Below are positions 37,551 to 51,315 of a DNA stretch of 64,000 nucleotides, one piece after another. Source of the stretch: Mesorhizobium sp. M8A.F.Ca.ET.218.01.1.1 (lineage in GTDB: Bacteria > Pseudomonadota > Alphaproteobacteria > Rhizobiales > Rhizobiaceae); assembly GCF_004791165.1 (NCBI RefSeq), contig NZ_SRUZ01000001.1, forward strand, positions 726,382 to 790,381. The letters are read 5' to 3'. Under the pieces are notes generated by a model that had not been told where the DNA came from, did not search any database, and saw only the letters and a list, made by a program, of their open reading frames with translations. The stretch's first letter is position 1; the number at the start of each line of letters is the position of its first letter. Position numbers and translations under genes: made by a program.

Positions 37551-38528
37551 ATGACCGAAATCCTGCAGACCCCAAAGCTTGTCGTCGTCTTTGGCGGGTC
37601 AGGCTTTGTCGGCCGCCATGTCGTGCGGGCGCTGGCCAAGCGCGGCTATCGCATCCGGGTCGCCTGCCGGAGGCCCGATCTTGCCGGCCATCTGCAGCCG
37701 CTCGGCAATGTCGGCCAGATCCAGCCGGTGCAGGCCAATGTGCGCGTGCGCTGGTCGGTCGACCGCGCCGTGCAAGGCGCCGACCATGTCGTCAATCTCG
37801 TCGCCATCCTGCATCAGAGCGGCCGGCAGAAATTCTCCGCCGTGCATGATTTCGGTGCTCGCGCGATCGCCGAGGCGGCGCGCTCCGTCGGCGCCGGGCT
37901 CACCCATATTTCGGCGCTCGGCGCCGATCTGGACTCCGAATCGGATTATGCGCGCACCAAGGCGCTGGGCGAGAAGGCGGTGCTGGAGACGATCACTGAC
38001 ACCGTGATCTTCCGGCCGTCGATCAATTTCGGGCCGGAAGACAGCTTCTTCAACCGTTTCGCCAATATGGCGCGTTATTCTCCGGTGCTGCCGCTGATCG
38101 GCGGCGGCCACACCAAGTTCCAGCCGGTCTATGTCGGCGACGTCGCCGAGGCGGTGGCGCGCTCGGTCGACGGCAAGATCGATGGCGGCCAAGTCTACGA
38201 GCTTGGGGGCCCCAACGTGCTCACTTTCAAGGAGTGCATGCAGGAACTGCTCACCGTGATCGAGCGCAAGCGCATGCTGGTGCCGGTGCCGTGGTGGGTG
38301 GCAAACATCCAGGCCTCGATCCTCGGGCTCCTACCCAATCCGCTGCTGACCAAGGACCAAGTGATGCAGTTGCGCGAGCACAACATCGTTTCGGACGAAG
38401 CCGCCAAGGCGAACCGGACACTGGCGGGGCTCGGCATTCAGCCGCAATCGATCGCGACGATCCTGCCCAGCTACCTCTGGCGCTTCCGCGCCGCCGGCCA
38501 GTTCCAGCAGCGCAAACCAGCCGTATAA
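37551..38528 (+). CDS. NAD-dependent epimerase/dehydratase-like protein (complex I NDUFA9 type)
   Basis: 325 residues. N-terminal Rossmann motif VVVFGGSGFVGRHVVRALAKRGYRIRVACR is followed by VNLVAILHQSGRQKFSAVHDFGARAIAEAA, HISALGADLDSESDYARTKALGEKAV (with YARTK in the SDR Tyr-Lys place) and IFRPSINFGPEDSFFNRFA. This is the group of atypical SDRs that includes the NDUFA9 subunit of mitochondrial complex I, common next to respiratory genes in alphaproteobacteria. Catalytic activity is not known; it may be a structural NAD(P)H-binding protein. It lies 110 nt after the doxX-like gene. Confidence 0.83.
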   Translation: MTEILQTPKLVVVFGGSGFVGRHVVRALAKRGYRIRVACRRPDLAGHLQPLGNVGQIQPVQANVRVRWSVDRAVQGADHVVNLVAILHQSGRQKFSAVHDFGARAIAEAARSVGAGLTHISALGADLDSESDYARTKALGEKAVLETITDTVIFRPSINFGPEDSFFNRFANMARYSPVLPLIGGGHTKFQPVYVGDVAEAVARSVDGKIDGGQVYELGGPNVLTFKECMQELLTVIERKRMLVPVPWWVANIQASILGLLPNPLLTKDQVMQLREHNIVSDEAAKANRTLAGLGIQPQSIATILPSYLWRFRAAGQFQQRKPAV

Positions 38529-38614
38529 GTGAGTGCAGTAGGCCAAAGGCGTGTTGGGATTCAGGTCAGGCCGAGTCGAGAACGCAGGCGGGCATCACTT
38601 GAATATCGGCACAC

Positions 38615-39982
38615 CTAGCGAGGCGTGACCTGCATCGGCAGACCGCCTTGCGGCTGCGTGGTCAATTTCTGCACCGGCCAGGGTTTTGTGTCGGCCGTCG
38701 TGTCGAAGCGGAAGCGGGACAAAAGTACGGCGAGCGCGATGATCGCCTCCTGCATGGCGAAGCTGGCGCCGATGCAGACGCGCGGACCCGCGCCGAAGGG
38801 CAGATACTGGAAACGGTCGATCTTTTCACGGTTCCCCGGGTGGAAGCGTTCGGGCAGGAAGGCGTCAGGCCTGTCCCACAGCTTCCTGTGGCGGTGGACG
38901 ACCCACGGCATCACCAGCACGGCGGCGTACTTGGGGATGTAGAGATCCTTCCACATTTCGGGCTCGATTGGCTCGCGATTGATCGACGGCGCCGGCGGAT
39001 AGAGCCGCAGCGCCTCGTCGAAGGCGGCGCGGGTCAGCGGCATGGCGTCGAGCCACTTCGTCGGATCGGGCTCGCGCGCCAGCACCTGGTCGATCTCCCG
39101 TTCGATCCGGTCACGCTCCCAGGGCGATTCGGCCAGGCAATACAGCGTCCAGCCGAGCGCGCGCGCCGTCGTCTCGTGGCCGGCGCCGATGAAGGTGATG
39201 ATGTTGTCCTCGACTTCCGAGCGCGTCAGTCCGTCGGGGCCTTCGGCCTTGAGCAGCAGCGTCAGGAAATCCTTGGGCACGGCATCGGGATCGCGCCTGA
39301 ACTTTTCTTCGCGCATCCTGACCGTGTCGGTCACGATCTTGCGGAAATAGGCCATCGTCTTGCGGCCGCGGATGCGGGTCAGCCGCGGCAGCCAGTCGGG
39401 GGCGCGCAACAGGTCGAGCGGATCGACGCGGCCCATGGTTTCGAACAGGCGATCGATCTCGTTTTCGAAACTGCCCGGCTCGCCCGCGATCTCACCGGAA
39501 AACAGCGTCTCGGCCAGGATGTCGTAGGTGAGCAGCGTCATGTCTTGGGCGATATCGGACGTGCCGCCCGCCTCGTAACGGGTGACGAACTCCAGCGTGC
39601 GTTTCAGCATCGGCTGTGCGAAGCCGAAAATGTGGCGCGGCGTGAACACCGGCGCCATTGCCTTGCGCGACCGCTTCCACACCTCGCCCTCGGCGGTCAG
39701 CAAGCCGTCGCGCAGGATTGGCCTCAGGATCTTCTGGCGCACCGTCGCCATCTTGTAGTTCTTGGCGTTGTCCACCAGCACATGGCGGATCAGTCCGGGA
39801 TCATTGGCGATGACCAGCGGCCCACCGGCGCCCTTGGCCGAAATCCAGGGTTCGTTGTAGGTCGGCTCGCCCCAGAGTTCGAGCGGATTGCGATAGACGA
39901 TGCGGATCATCTCCAGCGTCGAAGGCGGCGATGTGCGCGGCTTCGGGGCGGGAGGAACGAAGGGGGCGGGCTGAGTATCCAT
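38615..39982 (-). CDS. Cytochrome P450
   Basis: About 455 residues. The I-helix oxygen-binding motif is FIGAGHETTARALGW, the K-helix ExxR is FDEALRLYPPAP, PERFHPGNREKIDRFQYLPFG follows, and the heme ligand is near Cys403 in FGAGPRVCIGASFAM. The sequence resembles fatty-acid-hydroxylating or CYP102/CYP4-like soluble bacterial P450s. The start at ATG 39982 is backed by GGAGCACTTC; an in-frame ATG at 40021 adds 13 residues. No ferredoxin or P450 reductase is next to it, but an FMN reductase gene is divergent 210 nt away. Substrate unknown. Confidence 0.9.
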   Translation of the reverse strand: MDTQPAPFVPPAPKPRTSPPSTLEMIRIVYRNPLELWGEPTYNEPWISAKGAGGPLVIANDPGLIRHVLVDNAKNYKMATVRQKILRPILRDGLLTAEGEVWKRSRKAMAPVFTPRHIFGFAQPMLKRTLEFVTRYEAGGTSDIAQDMTLLTYDILAETLFSGEIAGEPGSFENEIDRLFETMGRVDPLDLLRAPDWLPRLTRIRGRKTMAYFRKIVTDTVRMREEKFRRDPDAVPKDFLTLLLKAEGPDGLTRSEVEDNIITFIGAGHETTARALGWTLYCLAESPWERDRIEREIDQVLAREPDPTKWLDAMPLTRAAFDEALRLYPPAPSINREPIEPEMWKDLYIPKYAAVLVMPWVVHRHRKLWDRPDAFLPERFHPGNREKIDRFQYLPFGAGPRVCIGASFAMQEAIIALAVLLSRFRFDTTADTKPWPVQKLTTQPQGGLPMQVTPR

Positions 39983-40192
39983 GAAGTGCTCCGCTGCTCC
40001 CATCAATGTAGTGGCTGGCACACCAGGCGTCCATGTGACCGAACGGCAGACCGGACCGTGGCGGAAGGAACACCAGGGCGGACGGTCTGTTCATCCGATC
40101 GTGACCGTTCCGCCAGGGTTCCATCTTGTCCGCTGGAACGCTCTGCCGTAGTGACGGTCACCAACGGATACCGCCCGACAAAGGAGCCTGCC

Positions 40193-40762
40193 TTGAAGCA
40201 CCAGTTGAACATCATCATCGGCAGCACGCGGCCCGGCCGCGCCGGTCCGGTTTTTGCCGAGTGGCTGGAGACGTTCGTGCGCGAGCACGGAAAATTCGAG
40301 CCAGTGCTGACCGACATCGCCGCCTTCAACCTGCCGGTGCTGGACGAACCGCATCATCCAAGGCTCGGCAACTATCAGAACGACCACACCAAGGCCTGGT
40401 CGAAGGCGATCGACGCCGCCGACGCCTTTGTCTTCGTGGCGCCGGAATACAACTATTTCGCGGCACCCGCGATCGTCAACGCGATCGACTATCTCGCCCG
40501 CGAATGGAAATACAAGCCCGCCGCCATCTTCAGCTATGGCGGTGTCTCCGGCGGCCTGCGCGCGGCGCAGGCGCTGAAGCCGCTGCTGACCGCTGTCGGG
40601 ATCATGCCGATCCCGGAAGGCGTCGCGCTGCCGCTGTACCAGAAACTGCTCGACGAGAACGGCGCCTTCGATGCCAGCGAGCAGGTGCGGGGCGGGAGCA
40701 AGACCATGCTGGACGAACTGTCGCGCTGGAGCGAGGCGTTGAAACCAATGCGCGCAGCCTGA
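40193..40762 (+). CDS. NADPH-dependent FMN reductase family protein
   Basis: 189 residues from a TTG at 40193 that is 8 nt after AAGGAG. The flavodoxin-like fold begins LNIIIGSTRPGRAGPVFAEWL (phosphate-binding loop), then VFVAPEYNYFAAPAIVNAIDYLAREWKYKPAAIFSYGGVSGGLRAAQALK, the family signature. Likely makes reduced flavin or acts on quinones. It is divergent from the P450 gene, which may share its promoter region (39983-40192), and lies upstream of the caspase-like gene. Confidence 0.85.
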   Translation: MKHQLNIIIGSTRPGRAGPVFAEWLETFVREHGKFEPVLTDIAAFNLPVLDEPHHPRLGNYQNDHTKAWSKAIDAADAFVFVAPEYNYFAAPAIVNAIDYLAREWKYKPAAIFSYGGVSGGLRAAQALKPLLTAVGIMPIPEGVALPLYQKLLDENGAFDASEQVRGGSKTMLDELSRWSEALKPMRAA

Positions 40763-40844
40763 AAGAGCCGCTCTCAACCCGGCTTGCTCGTGCCATAAAG
40801 AGATGGAATGGTCGCCAAATGACTGAGCCGGGGGGCGGTTCGAC

Positions 40845-41264
40845 TTGCGGTTGCTGTTTGCCTTGCTGCTGGTGCTTGCGACCACCGCCATCGCGGTGGC
40901 GGAGCGGCGCGTGGCATTGGTCATGGCCGATGACGACTACCGGCTGGTCCGGCCGCTGGCCAACCCCATCCATGACGGCGAAGCGATGGAGGCGGCGCTG
41001 AAGAAACTTGGTTTCGACGTGGTGCTCGAAACCAACCGCGATCTCAGGCGCATGCGCCGCGCGCTCGACGATTTCCGCCAAGACGCCAAGGGCGCGGACG
41101 TTGCGCTGGTGTATTTCTCAGGCCATGGCGTCGAAATATCGGGCGACAACCGGCTGCTGCCGGTCGATGCCGATCCGTCCTCGCTCGATGCGCTGGACAA
41201 GACCAGCCTGCCGCTGGAAGAGGTGGCCGCGACGCGGTCGCGGCCACCGCGAAAGTCGGGCTGA
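40845..41264 (+). pseudogene. N-terminal fragment of a caspase-like (peptidase C14) protein, frameshifted
   Basis: A 139-codon frame from a TTG at 40845. A signal peptide (MRLLFALLLVLATTAIAVAE) is followed by the start of a caspase/metacaspase fold: RRVALVMADDDY, NPIHDGEAMEAALKKLGFDVV, and VALVYFSGHGVEISGDNRLLPVDA, with catalytic His94. The frame then goes wrong after PLEEVAA and stops at 41264. Reading the other frame from about 41231 gives DAVAATAKVGLIVLDACRSDPF, so loss of one base near 41229-41231 explains the break. It could be real decay, an error in the sequence, or slippage. The rest of the gene is the next entry. Confidence 0.75.
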
Positions 41265-41266
41265 TC

Positions 41267-46094
<4,828 letters not shown>

Positions 46095-46117
46095 CCGACC
46101 GCCCATCGGCGCGCCAG

Positions 46118-46178
46118 GCAATTCCAGAAAGTGCGGAACGGTTTTCCGGGGAAAAGCGATAGCGCTTTCCCCTGGGGG
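46118..46178. repeat. Dispersed palindromic repeat, copy 3 (reversed)
   Basis: GCAATTCCAG...GCGGAACGGTTTTCC through CCCCTGGGGGA is the reverse complement of the element at 27338-27408, somewhat degenerate, 24 nt after the gyrB stop. The rest of 46095-46355 holds no gene that I can see. Confidence 0.7.
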
Positions 46179-46355
46179 ACTTCGTCAAGACAACGAATAG
46201 AGCGGTTCCGCGTTTTCGTGAGACAATGAACCGTTCTACGCCGCGCCAGTTTGTTCCATCGCCGGCAAACAAAATCATTTCATAGCCCATCGGAACGGAA
46301 GCTCCCGAGAGACATTGTGACAGTATCGATCACAATTTCTCACAAGGAGACATCC

Positions 46356-46433
46356 ATGGGACGCGGCATCTTGCTCTGGTTGCTCGGCATTCCGATTCCG
46401 ATCATCATCCTCATCATGCTGTTCGTACGGTAG
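46356..46433 (+). CDS. 25-residue hydrophobic membrane mini-protein
   Basis: ATG at 46356 after AAGGAG, encoding MGRGILLWLLGIPIPIIILI followed by MLFVR. It is a single transmembrane segment with a positive end. Similar very short 'GILLWLLGIPIPIII' proteins occur in many proteobacteria with unknown function. It is followed after 10 nt by the membrane protein gene at 46444, likely co-transcribed. Confidence 0.65.
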   Translation: MGRGILLWLLGIPIPIIILIMLFVR

Positions 46434-46443
46434 GGGGCCTGAA

Positions 46444-47361
46444 ATGCAGTCCGCCCTATCGGCTGTCAACGTATCCGCTTCGACGGAATCGTCCTCCACC
46501 GCGGTCAGCTGGGGACCGATCATTGCCGGCGCCTTCGCGGCCTCGACGCTGACATTCATCCTCATGCTGCTCGGCTCGGGCCTCGGGCTCACTATGGTTT
46601 CGCCATGGTCGGGCTCCAGCGCATCGATCACCACCTTCGCGGTGTCCACCGCCGTCTGGCTGGTCATCGTGCAATGGCTTTCCTCCGCTGTCGGGGGCTA
46701 TTTGGCAGGACGGTTGCGTACCAAATGGGTCGGCATCCACACCGACGAGGTCTATTTCCGGGACACCGCCCACGGCTTTCTCGCCTGGGCGTTGGCCACG
46801 CTTCTCGTTGTAGGCGTACTTGGCTCGGCGCTTTCCGCCGCGATTGGATCAGGTGTACAGGCCGCGTCCACCGTGGCCTCGGGAGCCGCCATGGGTGCGT
46901 CGGCCGGCGCCTCGGCCAATGCCAGCGGCGCATCGGCCGACAATGCGACCTCCTATCTGGTGGATTCGCTGTTCCGGCCGGCCGATCCGGCCAAGCTCGC
47001 GGCCGCCAATCCAGGCGATGAAGCCGCGGCAGCCGGGCAGGCCTCACGTATCCTGATCGCCGGCGCCGTCGCGGGCGAGGTCTCCGCGGAAGACAAGACC
47101 TATCTTGCGCAATTGGTCGCCGCGCGCACCGGCCTTTCCGAGGCTGACGCCAAGACACGTGTCGACGCGGTGCTGGCGAAGGCGCAGGACGCGAAGGTCA
47201 AGGCGAAGCAGGCGGCCGACACGGCAAGAAAGGCAAGCGCCACCTTTGCGCTTCTCGGTGCCCTGTCGCTGGTCATCGGCGCCTTCATCGCCAGTGCGGC
47301 CGCGGCTCTCGGCGGCAGGCAGCGCGACGAAGAGGAAGCCGTTTTCCTGACCAACGGATGA
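46444..47361 (+). CDS. Conserved membrane protein of unknown function
   Basis: 305 residues with three or four hydrophobic segments: WGPIIAGAFAASTLTFILMLLGSGLGLTMV, TFAVSTAVWLVIVQWLSSAVGGYLAGRLRTKW, GFLAWALATLLVVGVLGSALSAAIG and, at the C-terminus, FALLGALSLVIGAFIASAAAALGG. A long Ala/Ser-rich stretch and a helical, charged middle (EDKTYLAQLVAARTGLSEADAKTRVDAVLAKAQDAKVKAKQAAD) lie between. Proteins of this design are widespread in Rhizobiales but not characterised. A terminator follows. Confidence 0.75.
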   Translation: MQSALSAVNVSASTESSSTAVSWGPIIAGAFAASTLTFILMLLGSGLGLTMVSPWSGSSASITTFAVSTAVWLVIVQWLSSAVGGYLAGRLRTKWVGIHTDEVYFRDTAHGFLAWALATLLVVGVLGSALSAAIGSGVQAASTVASGAAMGASAGASANASGASADNATSYLVDSLFRPADPAKLAAANPGDEAAAAGQASRILIAGAVAGEVSAEDKTYLAQLVAARTGLSEADAKTRVDAVLAKAQDAKVKAKQAADTARKASATFALLGALSLVIGAFIASAAAALGGRQRDEEEAVFLTNG

Positions 47362-47384
47362 AGGCAAAGCATCAGGACAGCACC

Positions 47385-47417
47385 AAAGAGCCCGGCATCG
47401 ACCGGGCTCTTTCTTTA
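47385..47417. terminator. Bidirectional terminator
   Basis: AAAGAGCCCGG pairs with CCGGGCTCTTT around an ATCGA-type loop, with A-rich and T-rich flanks on both sides. It stands between the convergent membrane protein gene (plus) and pntB (minus), so it can serve both. Confidence 0.9.
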
Positions 47418-47440
47418 TTCGACAGTCAAGATCGGCCGGA

Positions 47441-48838
47441 TCAGTGATCCATCGCCTTGACGATCTCTTCGGTCATCTTCTTGGCGTCGCCGAGCAGCAT
47501 CATGGTGCCGTCCTTGTAGAACAGCGTGTTGTCGATGCCGGCATAGCCAGAACCGAGCGAGCGCTTGACGAACAGGCAGGTGCGGGCCTTGTCGACGTCG
47601 AGGATCGGCATGCCGTAGATCGGGCTGCTCTTGTCATCACGCGCGGACGGGTTGGTGACGTCGTTGGCGCCGATGACATAGGCGACGTCGGCCTGCGCGA
47701 ATTCGGAGTTGATGTCCTCGAGCTCGAACACTTCGTCGTAAGGCACGTTGGCCTCCGCCAGCAGCACGTTCATGTGGCCAGGCATGCGGCCTGCGACCGG
47801 GTGAATGGCGTATTTGACATCGACGCCGTTGGCCTTGAGCTTGTCGGCCATTTCGCGCAGCGCGTGCTGCGCCTGCGCAACCGCCATGCCGTAACCCGGC
47901 ACGATGATGACCTTCTGCGCGTTCATCATCAGGTAGGCGGCGTCGTCGGCCGAACCCTGCTTGACGGTGCGCTCGATGCCGTCGTCAGCCGCGGCGGCCG
48001 CCTCGCCGCCGAAGCCGCCGAGAATGACCGAGATGAAGCTTCGGTTCATGCCCTTGCACATGATGTAGGACAGGATCGCGCCCGATGAGCCGACCAGCGC
48101 ACCGGTGATGATCAGCGCCAGATTGCCGAGCGTAAAGCCGAGAGCCGCCGCTGCCCAGCCCGAATACGAATTCAGCATCGAGACAACGACCGGCATGTCG
48201 GCGCCGCCGATCGGGATGATCAGGAGGATGCCGAGCACCAGCGAGGCGGCGACGATCAGCCAGAACACCAGCTTCGATTCCGTACCGACCAGGAGCACGA
48301 TCAGGACGACCAGGGCGATGGCAAGTGCGGCGTTGATCAAGTGACGGCCGCCGATCATAATCGGCTTGCCGGACATGCGGCCATCGAGCTTGAGGAAGGC
48401 AATGACCGAGCCGGTGAAGGTGATGGCGCCGATGGCGACGCCGAGGCTCATCTCGATCAGGGCCTGGGCATGGATGTCGCCAGCGGTGCCGATGCCGAAG
48501 CTCTCCGGTGCGTAGATGGCTGCTGCCGCCACCATGACGGCGGCAAGGCCGACCAGCGAGTGAAAGGCTGCGACCAGCTGCGGCATCGAGGTCATGGCGA
48601 TGCGGCGCGCGGTGACGGCGCCCACGCCGCCGCCAATGGCGAGGCCAAGCACGATCAGGCCGAAGCGGCCAGCGGACGGGGTTGCCAGCGCCAGCGTGGT
48701 GGCAATGGCGATGCCCATGCCGATCATGCCGTAGAGATTGCCCTGGCGGCTGGTTGTCGGATGCGACAGGCCGCGCAGCGCCATGATGAACAGGACGCCG
48801 GAAACCAGGTAGAGGAAGGACGCGAAGTTGGCGTTCAT
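47441..48838 (-). CDS. pntB: NAD(P) transhydrogenase subunit beta
   Basis: 465 residues. About nine transmembrane helices in the first 270 residues (FLYLVSGVLFIMALRGLSHP, GIAIATTLALATP...) and the NADP-binding domain III at the C-terminus: VIIVPGYGMAVAQAQHALREMADKL, YAIHPVAGRMPGHMNVLLAEANVPYDEVFELEDINSEFAQADVAYVIGANDVTNP and GMPILDVDKARTCLFVKRSLGSGYAGIDN. With PntA and PntA2 it forms the proton-driven transhydrogenase of the inner membrane that makes NADPH from NADH. Last gene of the operon. Confidence 0.96.
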   Translation of the reverse strand: MNANFASFLYLVSGVLFIMALRGLSHPTTSRQGNLYGMIGMGIAIATTLALATPSAGRFGLIVLGLAIGGGVGAVTARRIAMTSMPQLVAAFHSLVGLAAVMVAAAAIYAPESFGIGTAGDIHAQALIEMSLGVAIGAITFTGSVIAFLKLDGRMSGKPIMIGGRHLINAALAIALVVLIVLLVGTESKLVFWLIVAASLVLGILLIIPIGGADMPVVVSMLNSYSGWAAAALGFTLGNLALIITGALVGSSGAILSYIMCKGMNRSFISVILGGFGGEAAAAADDGIERTVKQGSADDAAYLMMNAQKVIIVPGYGMAVAQAQHALREMADKLKANGVDVKYAIHPVAGRMPGHMNVLLAEANVPYDEVFELEDINSEFAQADVAYVIGANDVTNPSARDDKSSPIYGMPILDVDKARTCLFVKRSLGSGYAGIDNTLFYKDGTMMLLGDAKKMTEEIVKAMDH

Positions 48839-48844
48839 GGCGCT

Positions 48845-49270
48845 CTACTTGTCCTTCTTCTTGTACATGGCCAGCATGCGCTGGGTGACGAGGAAGCCGC
48901 CGAAGATGTTGACCGAGACCAGCATCAGCGCGACGAAGCCGAAGCCTGCGGCAACGCCCGAAGCCGCGATACCGACGGCGAGCAACGCACCGACGACGAT
49001 GACGGACGAGATGGCGTTGGTGACGGCCATCAGCGGCGTGTGCAAGGCGGGCGTCACCGACCAAACGACATAGTAGCCGACGAAGATCGCCAGCACGAAA
49101 ATGGCGAAGCGGAAGACGAAGGGATCGATGGCGCCGCCCGACAGCGCGTGCGCGGCATTACCGGCGGCCTCGGTGCCGCCCGGGGCATTGGCCAGGTTCT
49201 GCACCGCGAGCCTGACGGCAGCACTTGCCTGGTCGAGTTGATCCAGGGCTTTCTGCAAGGTCTGATCCAT
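48845..49270 (-). CDS. pntA2: NAD(P) transhydrogenase subunit alpha, membrane part
   Basis: About 141 residues with three or four transmembrane helices ([50 protein letters not shown]), corresponding to the C-terminal domain of E. coli PntA. The split of PntA into two genes is the usual alphaproteobacterial arrangement. The ATG at 49270 shares a base with the pntA stop; GTG at 49273 is an alternative. Ends 6 nt before pntB. Confidence 0.94.
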   Translation of the reverse strand: MDQTLQKALDQLDQASAAVRLAVQNLANAPGGTEAAGNAAHALSGGAIDPFVFRFAIFVLAIFVGYYVVWSVTPALHTPLMAVTNAISSVIVVGALLAVGIAASGVAAGFGFVALMLVSVNIFGGFLVTQRMLAMYKKKDK

Positions 49271-50547
49271 CACGCGGTCCCTTTCGGCTTAGACGCGGGC
49301 GATTTGGGTGCGGCAGGTTTCTTCGCTGCCGCCTTTTTCGGCGCAGGCGTGGACGCATCGGCGACCAAGGTCGTGGCCGGGATCACCGCCGGCTCGACAT
49401 AGGGCTGCTGGTCCGCCTTGGCGAAGGCCGGGTGAACGACCTTGCCGCCATCGGTCAGCATCGTCGCCTTGACCAGGTCGTCGTCGCGGTTGATGGCAAG
49501 CGTCTTGGTCGTCTTGTCGACCAGCGTCTCGAGGAAGGCGAACAGGTTCTTCGCGTAGAGCAGCGAGGCGGATGCGGCGACACGGCCGGGCACATTGAGG
49601 TGGCCGACGATCTTCACATTGTTGGCGGTGGTGACGATCTTGCCTGGCTCGGCACCCTCGACATTGCCGCCGCGCTCGACAGCGAGATCGACGAGCACCG
49701 AGCCCGGCTTCATCGAGGCGACCATGGCGGCGGAGACGAGCTTCGGCGCCGGCCGTCCCGGGATCAGCGCCGTGGTGATGACGATGTCCTGCTTGGCGAT
49801 GTGCTCGGCGGTGAGTGCCGCCTGCTTGGCCTGGTATTCCCTGGACATTTCCTTGGCGTAGCCGCCGGCGGTCTCGGCGGCCTTGAACTCCTCGTCCTCG
49901 ACCGCCAGGAATTTTGCGCCGAGCGAGGCGACCTGTTCCTTGGCGGCGGGGCGCACATCGGTGGCGGTGACGACGGCACCGAGACGGCGCGCGGTGGCGA
50001 TCGCCTGCAGCCCGGCGACGCCGACGCCCATGATGAACACTTTCGCTGCAGGCACGGTGCCCGCCGCCGTCATCATCATCGGCAGCGCCCGGTCATATTC
50101 CGACGCACCGTCGATCACCGCCTGGTAGCCGGCAAGATTGGCCTGGCTGGACAGGACGTCCATCGATTGGGCGCGGGTGATGCGTGGCATGAATTCCATC
50201 GAGAAGGCGGTGACGCCGGCCCTGGCCAAGGCCGCGACGGCCGCATCGTTGCCGTAGGGATCCATGATGGCGATCACCGCGGCGCCAGCTTTGTAACTCT
50301 TCAGCTCGGCATCCGTTGGCCGGCGAACCTTCAGCACGACATCGGCCTTGGCGACATCCGAGGCCTTGCCTATGACGGCACCTGTCTTGGCGAATTCTTC
50401 GTCGGGGATACGCGATCTCGTGCCGGCGCCGGCTTCGACGATGACGTCGAAACCCAGGCCCGCCAGCCGCTTCACCGTATCGGGCGATGCCGCGACGCGC
50501 GGCTCGTTCGCATCGAGCTCACGAGGGATGAAAACCGTCTGTCCCAC
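49270..50547 (-). CDS. pntA: Re/Si-specific NAD(P)(+) transhydrogenase subunit alpha (soluble part)
   Basis: 425 residues. NAD-binding domain [127 protein letters not shown]. The C-terminal 45 residues form an Ala/Lys/Pro-rich low-complexity tail ([20 protein letters not shown]), which is longer than usual and probably a flexible tether. First gene of the pntA-pntA2-pntB operon, 87 nt after the cytochrome oxidase subunit IV gene. Confidence 0.95.
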   Translation of the reverse strand: MGQTVFIPRELDANEPRVAASPDTVKRLAGLGFDVIVEAGAGTRSRIPDEEFAKTGAVIGKASDVAKADVVLKVRRPTDAELKSYKAGAAVIAIMDPYGNDAAVAALARAGVTAFSMEFMPRITRAQSMDVLSSQANLAGYQAVIDGASEYDRALPMMMTAAGTVPAAKVFIMGVGVAGLQAIATARRLGAVVTATDVRPAAKEQVASLGAKFLAVEDEEFKAAETAGGYAKEMSREYQAKQAALTAEHIAKQDIVITTALIPGRPAPKLVSAAMVASMKPGSVLVDLAVERGGNVEGAEPGKIVTTANNVKIVGHLNVPGRVAASASLLYAKNLFAFLETLVDKTTKTLAINRDDDLVKATMLTDGGKVVHPAFAKADQQPYVEPAVIPATTLVADASTPAPKKAAAKKPAAPKSPASKPKGTA

Positions 50548-50634
50548 CGCATGATCCTTTCGGCTGGAACCTGTCTGCGCGACGTGTCGACCGGGATATC
50601 CGGCTACGTCAACCGCAAGAGGGTTTTGGAAGGT

Positions 50635-50859
50635 CTATCGCAGAATGAAGGCGCCGACGGCCATGATCAGCACGAACAGGATGGTCGCCGAAAAAAAGCC
50701 GCCCGCGAAGAAGCCGAAAGCCATCGCCAGAAGCAGAGCGCCGCAGAAGAGCGAGCCATATTTGGCCAGCGCCAGAAAGCCCGCATAGGTACGGTCATGC
50801 TCGGCATAGTCCATCTTCGCGCCCAGTTCTACAGGACCGGTCGGCGTGTGCTCAGCCAT
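50635..50859 (-). CDS. aa3-type cytochrome c oxidase subunit IV
   Basis: 74 residues from an ATG at 50859. MDYAEHDRTYAGFLALAKYGSLF is the hallmark of the bacterial subunit IV family (COX4_pro_2); two hydrophobic stretches follow. It is a small membrane subunit of the aa3 oxidase. An upstream in-frame ATG at 50892 adds eleven unconserved residues. It precedes pntA on the same strand. Confidence 0.88.
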   Translation of the reverse strand: MAEHTPTGPVELGAKMDYAEHDRTYAGFLALAKYGSLFCGALLLAMAFGFFAGGFFSATILFVLIMAVGAFILR

Positions 50860-50972
50860 AGGAATACCCCTTCGAAGACATCTTTCAGGCACATACCGAA
50901 AAGCTGGGCGCAGAGCAATGGCGCTATTGCCGCATCGCAGCCGACAACTGCCTCAAGGGAAAATTGAAACTG

Positions 50973-50998
50973 GCCGCCGATGCCGGGCAATCGGCGGC
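50973..50998 (-). terminator. Hairpin between the DUF3096 and cox IV genes
   Basis: GCCGCCGAT at 50973-50981 pairs perfectly with ATCGGCGGC at 50990-50998 across an 8-nt loop, 26 nt after the DUF3096 stop. On the minus strand it is followed by CAGTTTCAATTTT, an imperfect T-tract. Confidence 0.5.
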
Positions 50999-51023
50999 TT
51001 TGCGGCACGCTTGACCCGCTGTC

Positions 51024-51173
51024 TCAGCCGGCCAGATGCGGAAACAGGCCCAGCAGTCCAACGACAATCAGATAGAGCGCGACGATGTAGTTCAGCAGCC
51101 GTGGCATGATGAGGATCAGCACGCCGGCAATCAGCGAAATGAGCGGCGTGAGGGCCAGCGAGTGGATGGTCAT
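51024..51173 (-). CDS. DUF3096 mini-protein
   Basis: 49 residues on the minus strand: ATG at 51173 with AAGGA 9-10 nt upstream, TGA at 51024-51026. The sequence contains LISLIAGVLILIMPRLLNYI and VALYLIVVGLLGLF, which is the DUF3096 pattern of two short membrane segments joined by a 'MPRLLNYI' turn. Function unknown; widespread in proteobacteria. Confidence 0.82.
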   Translation of the reverse strand: MTIHSLALTPLISLIAGVLILIMPRLLNYIVALYLIVVGLLGLFPHLAG

Positions 51174-51315
51174 GACCGTATTCCTTCCCACGAACAATGC
51201 GTCACGCCCGGGGCGAACGCCCGTTGGGCAGAATTGCGGCGATACTCGATGGCGATGCCGCTACTCATAACGGCAGATCCGCGGGAAAGGTTCATGATGC
51301 CAGGAAGGCGCCCGT

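Noticed and set aside
41220..41245. Programmed -1 frameshift site in the caspase gene
   Set aside because: No X XXY YYZ heptamer or convincing downstream structure is visible; a missing base is simpler.
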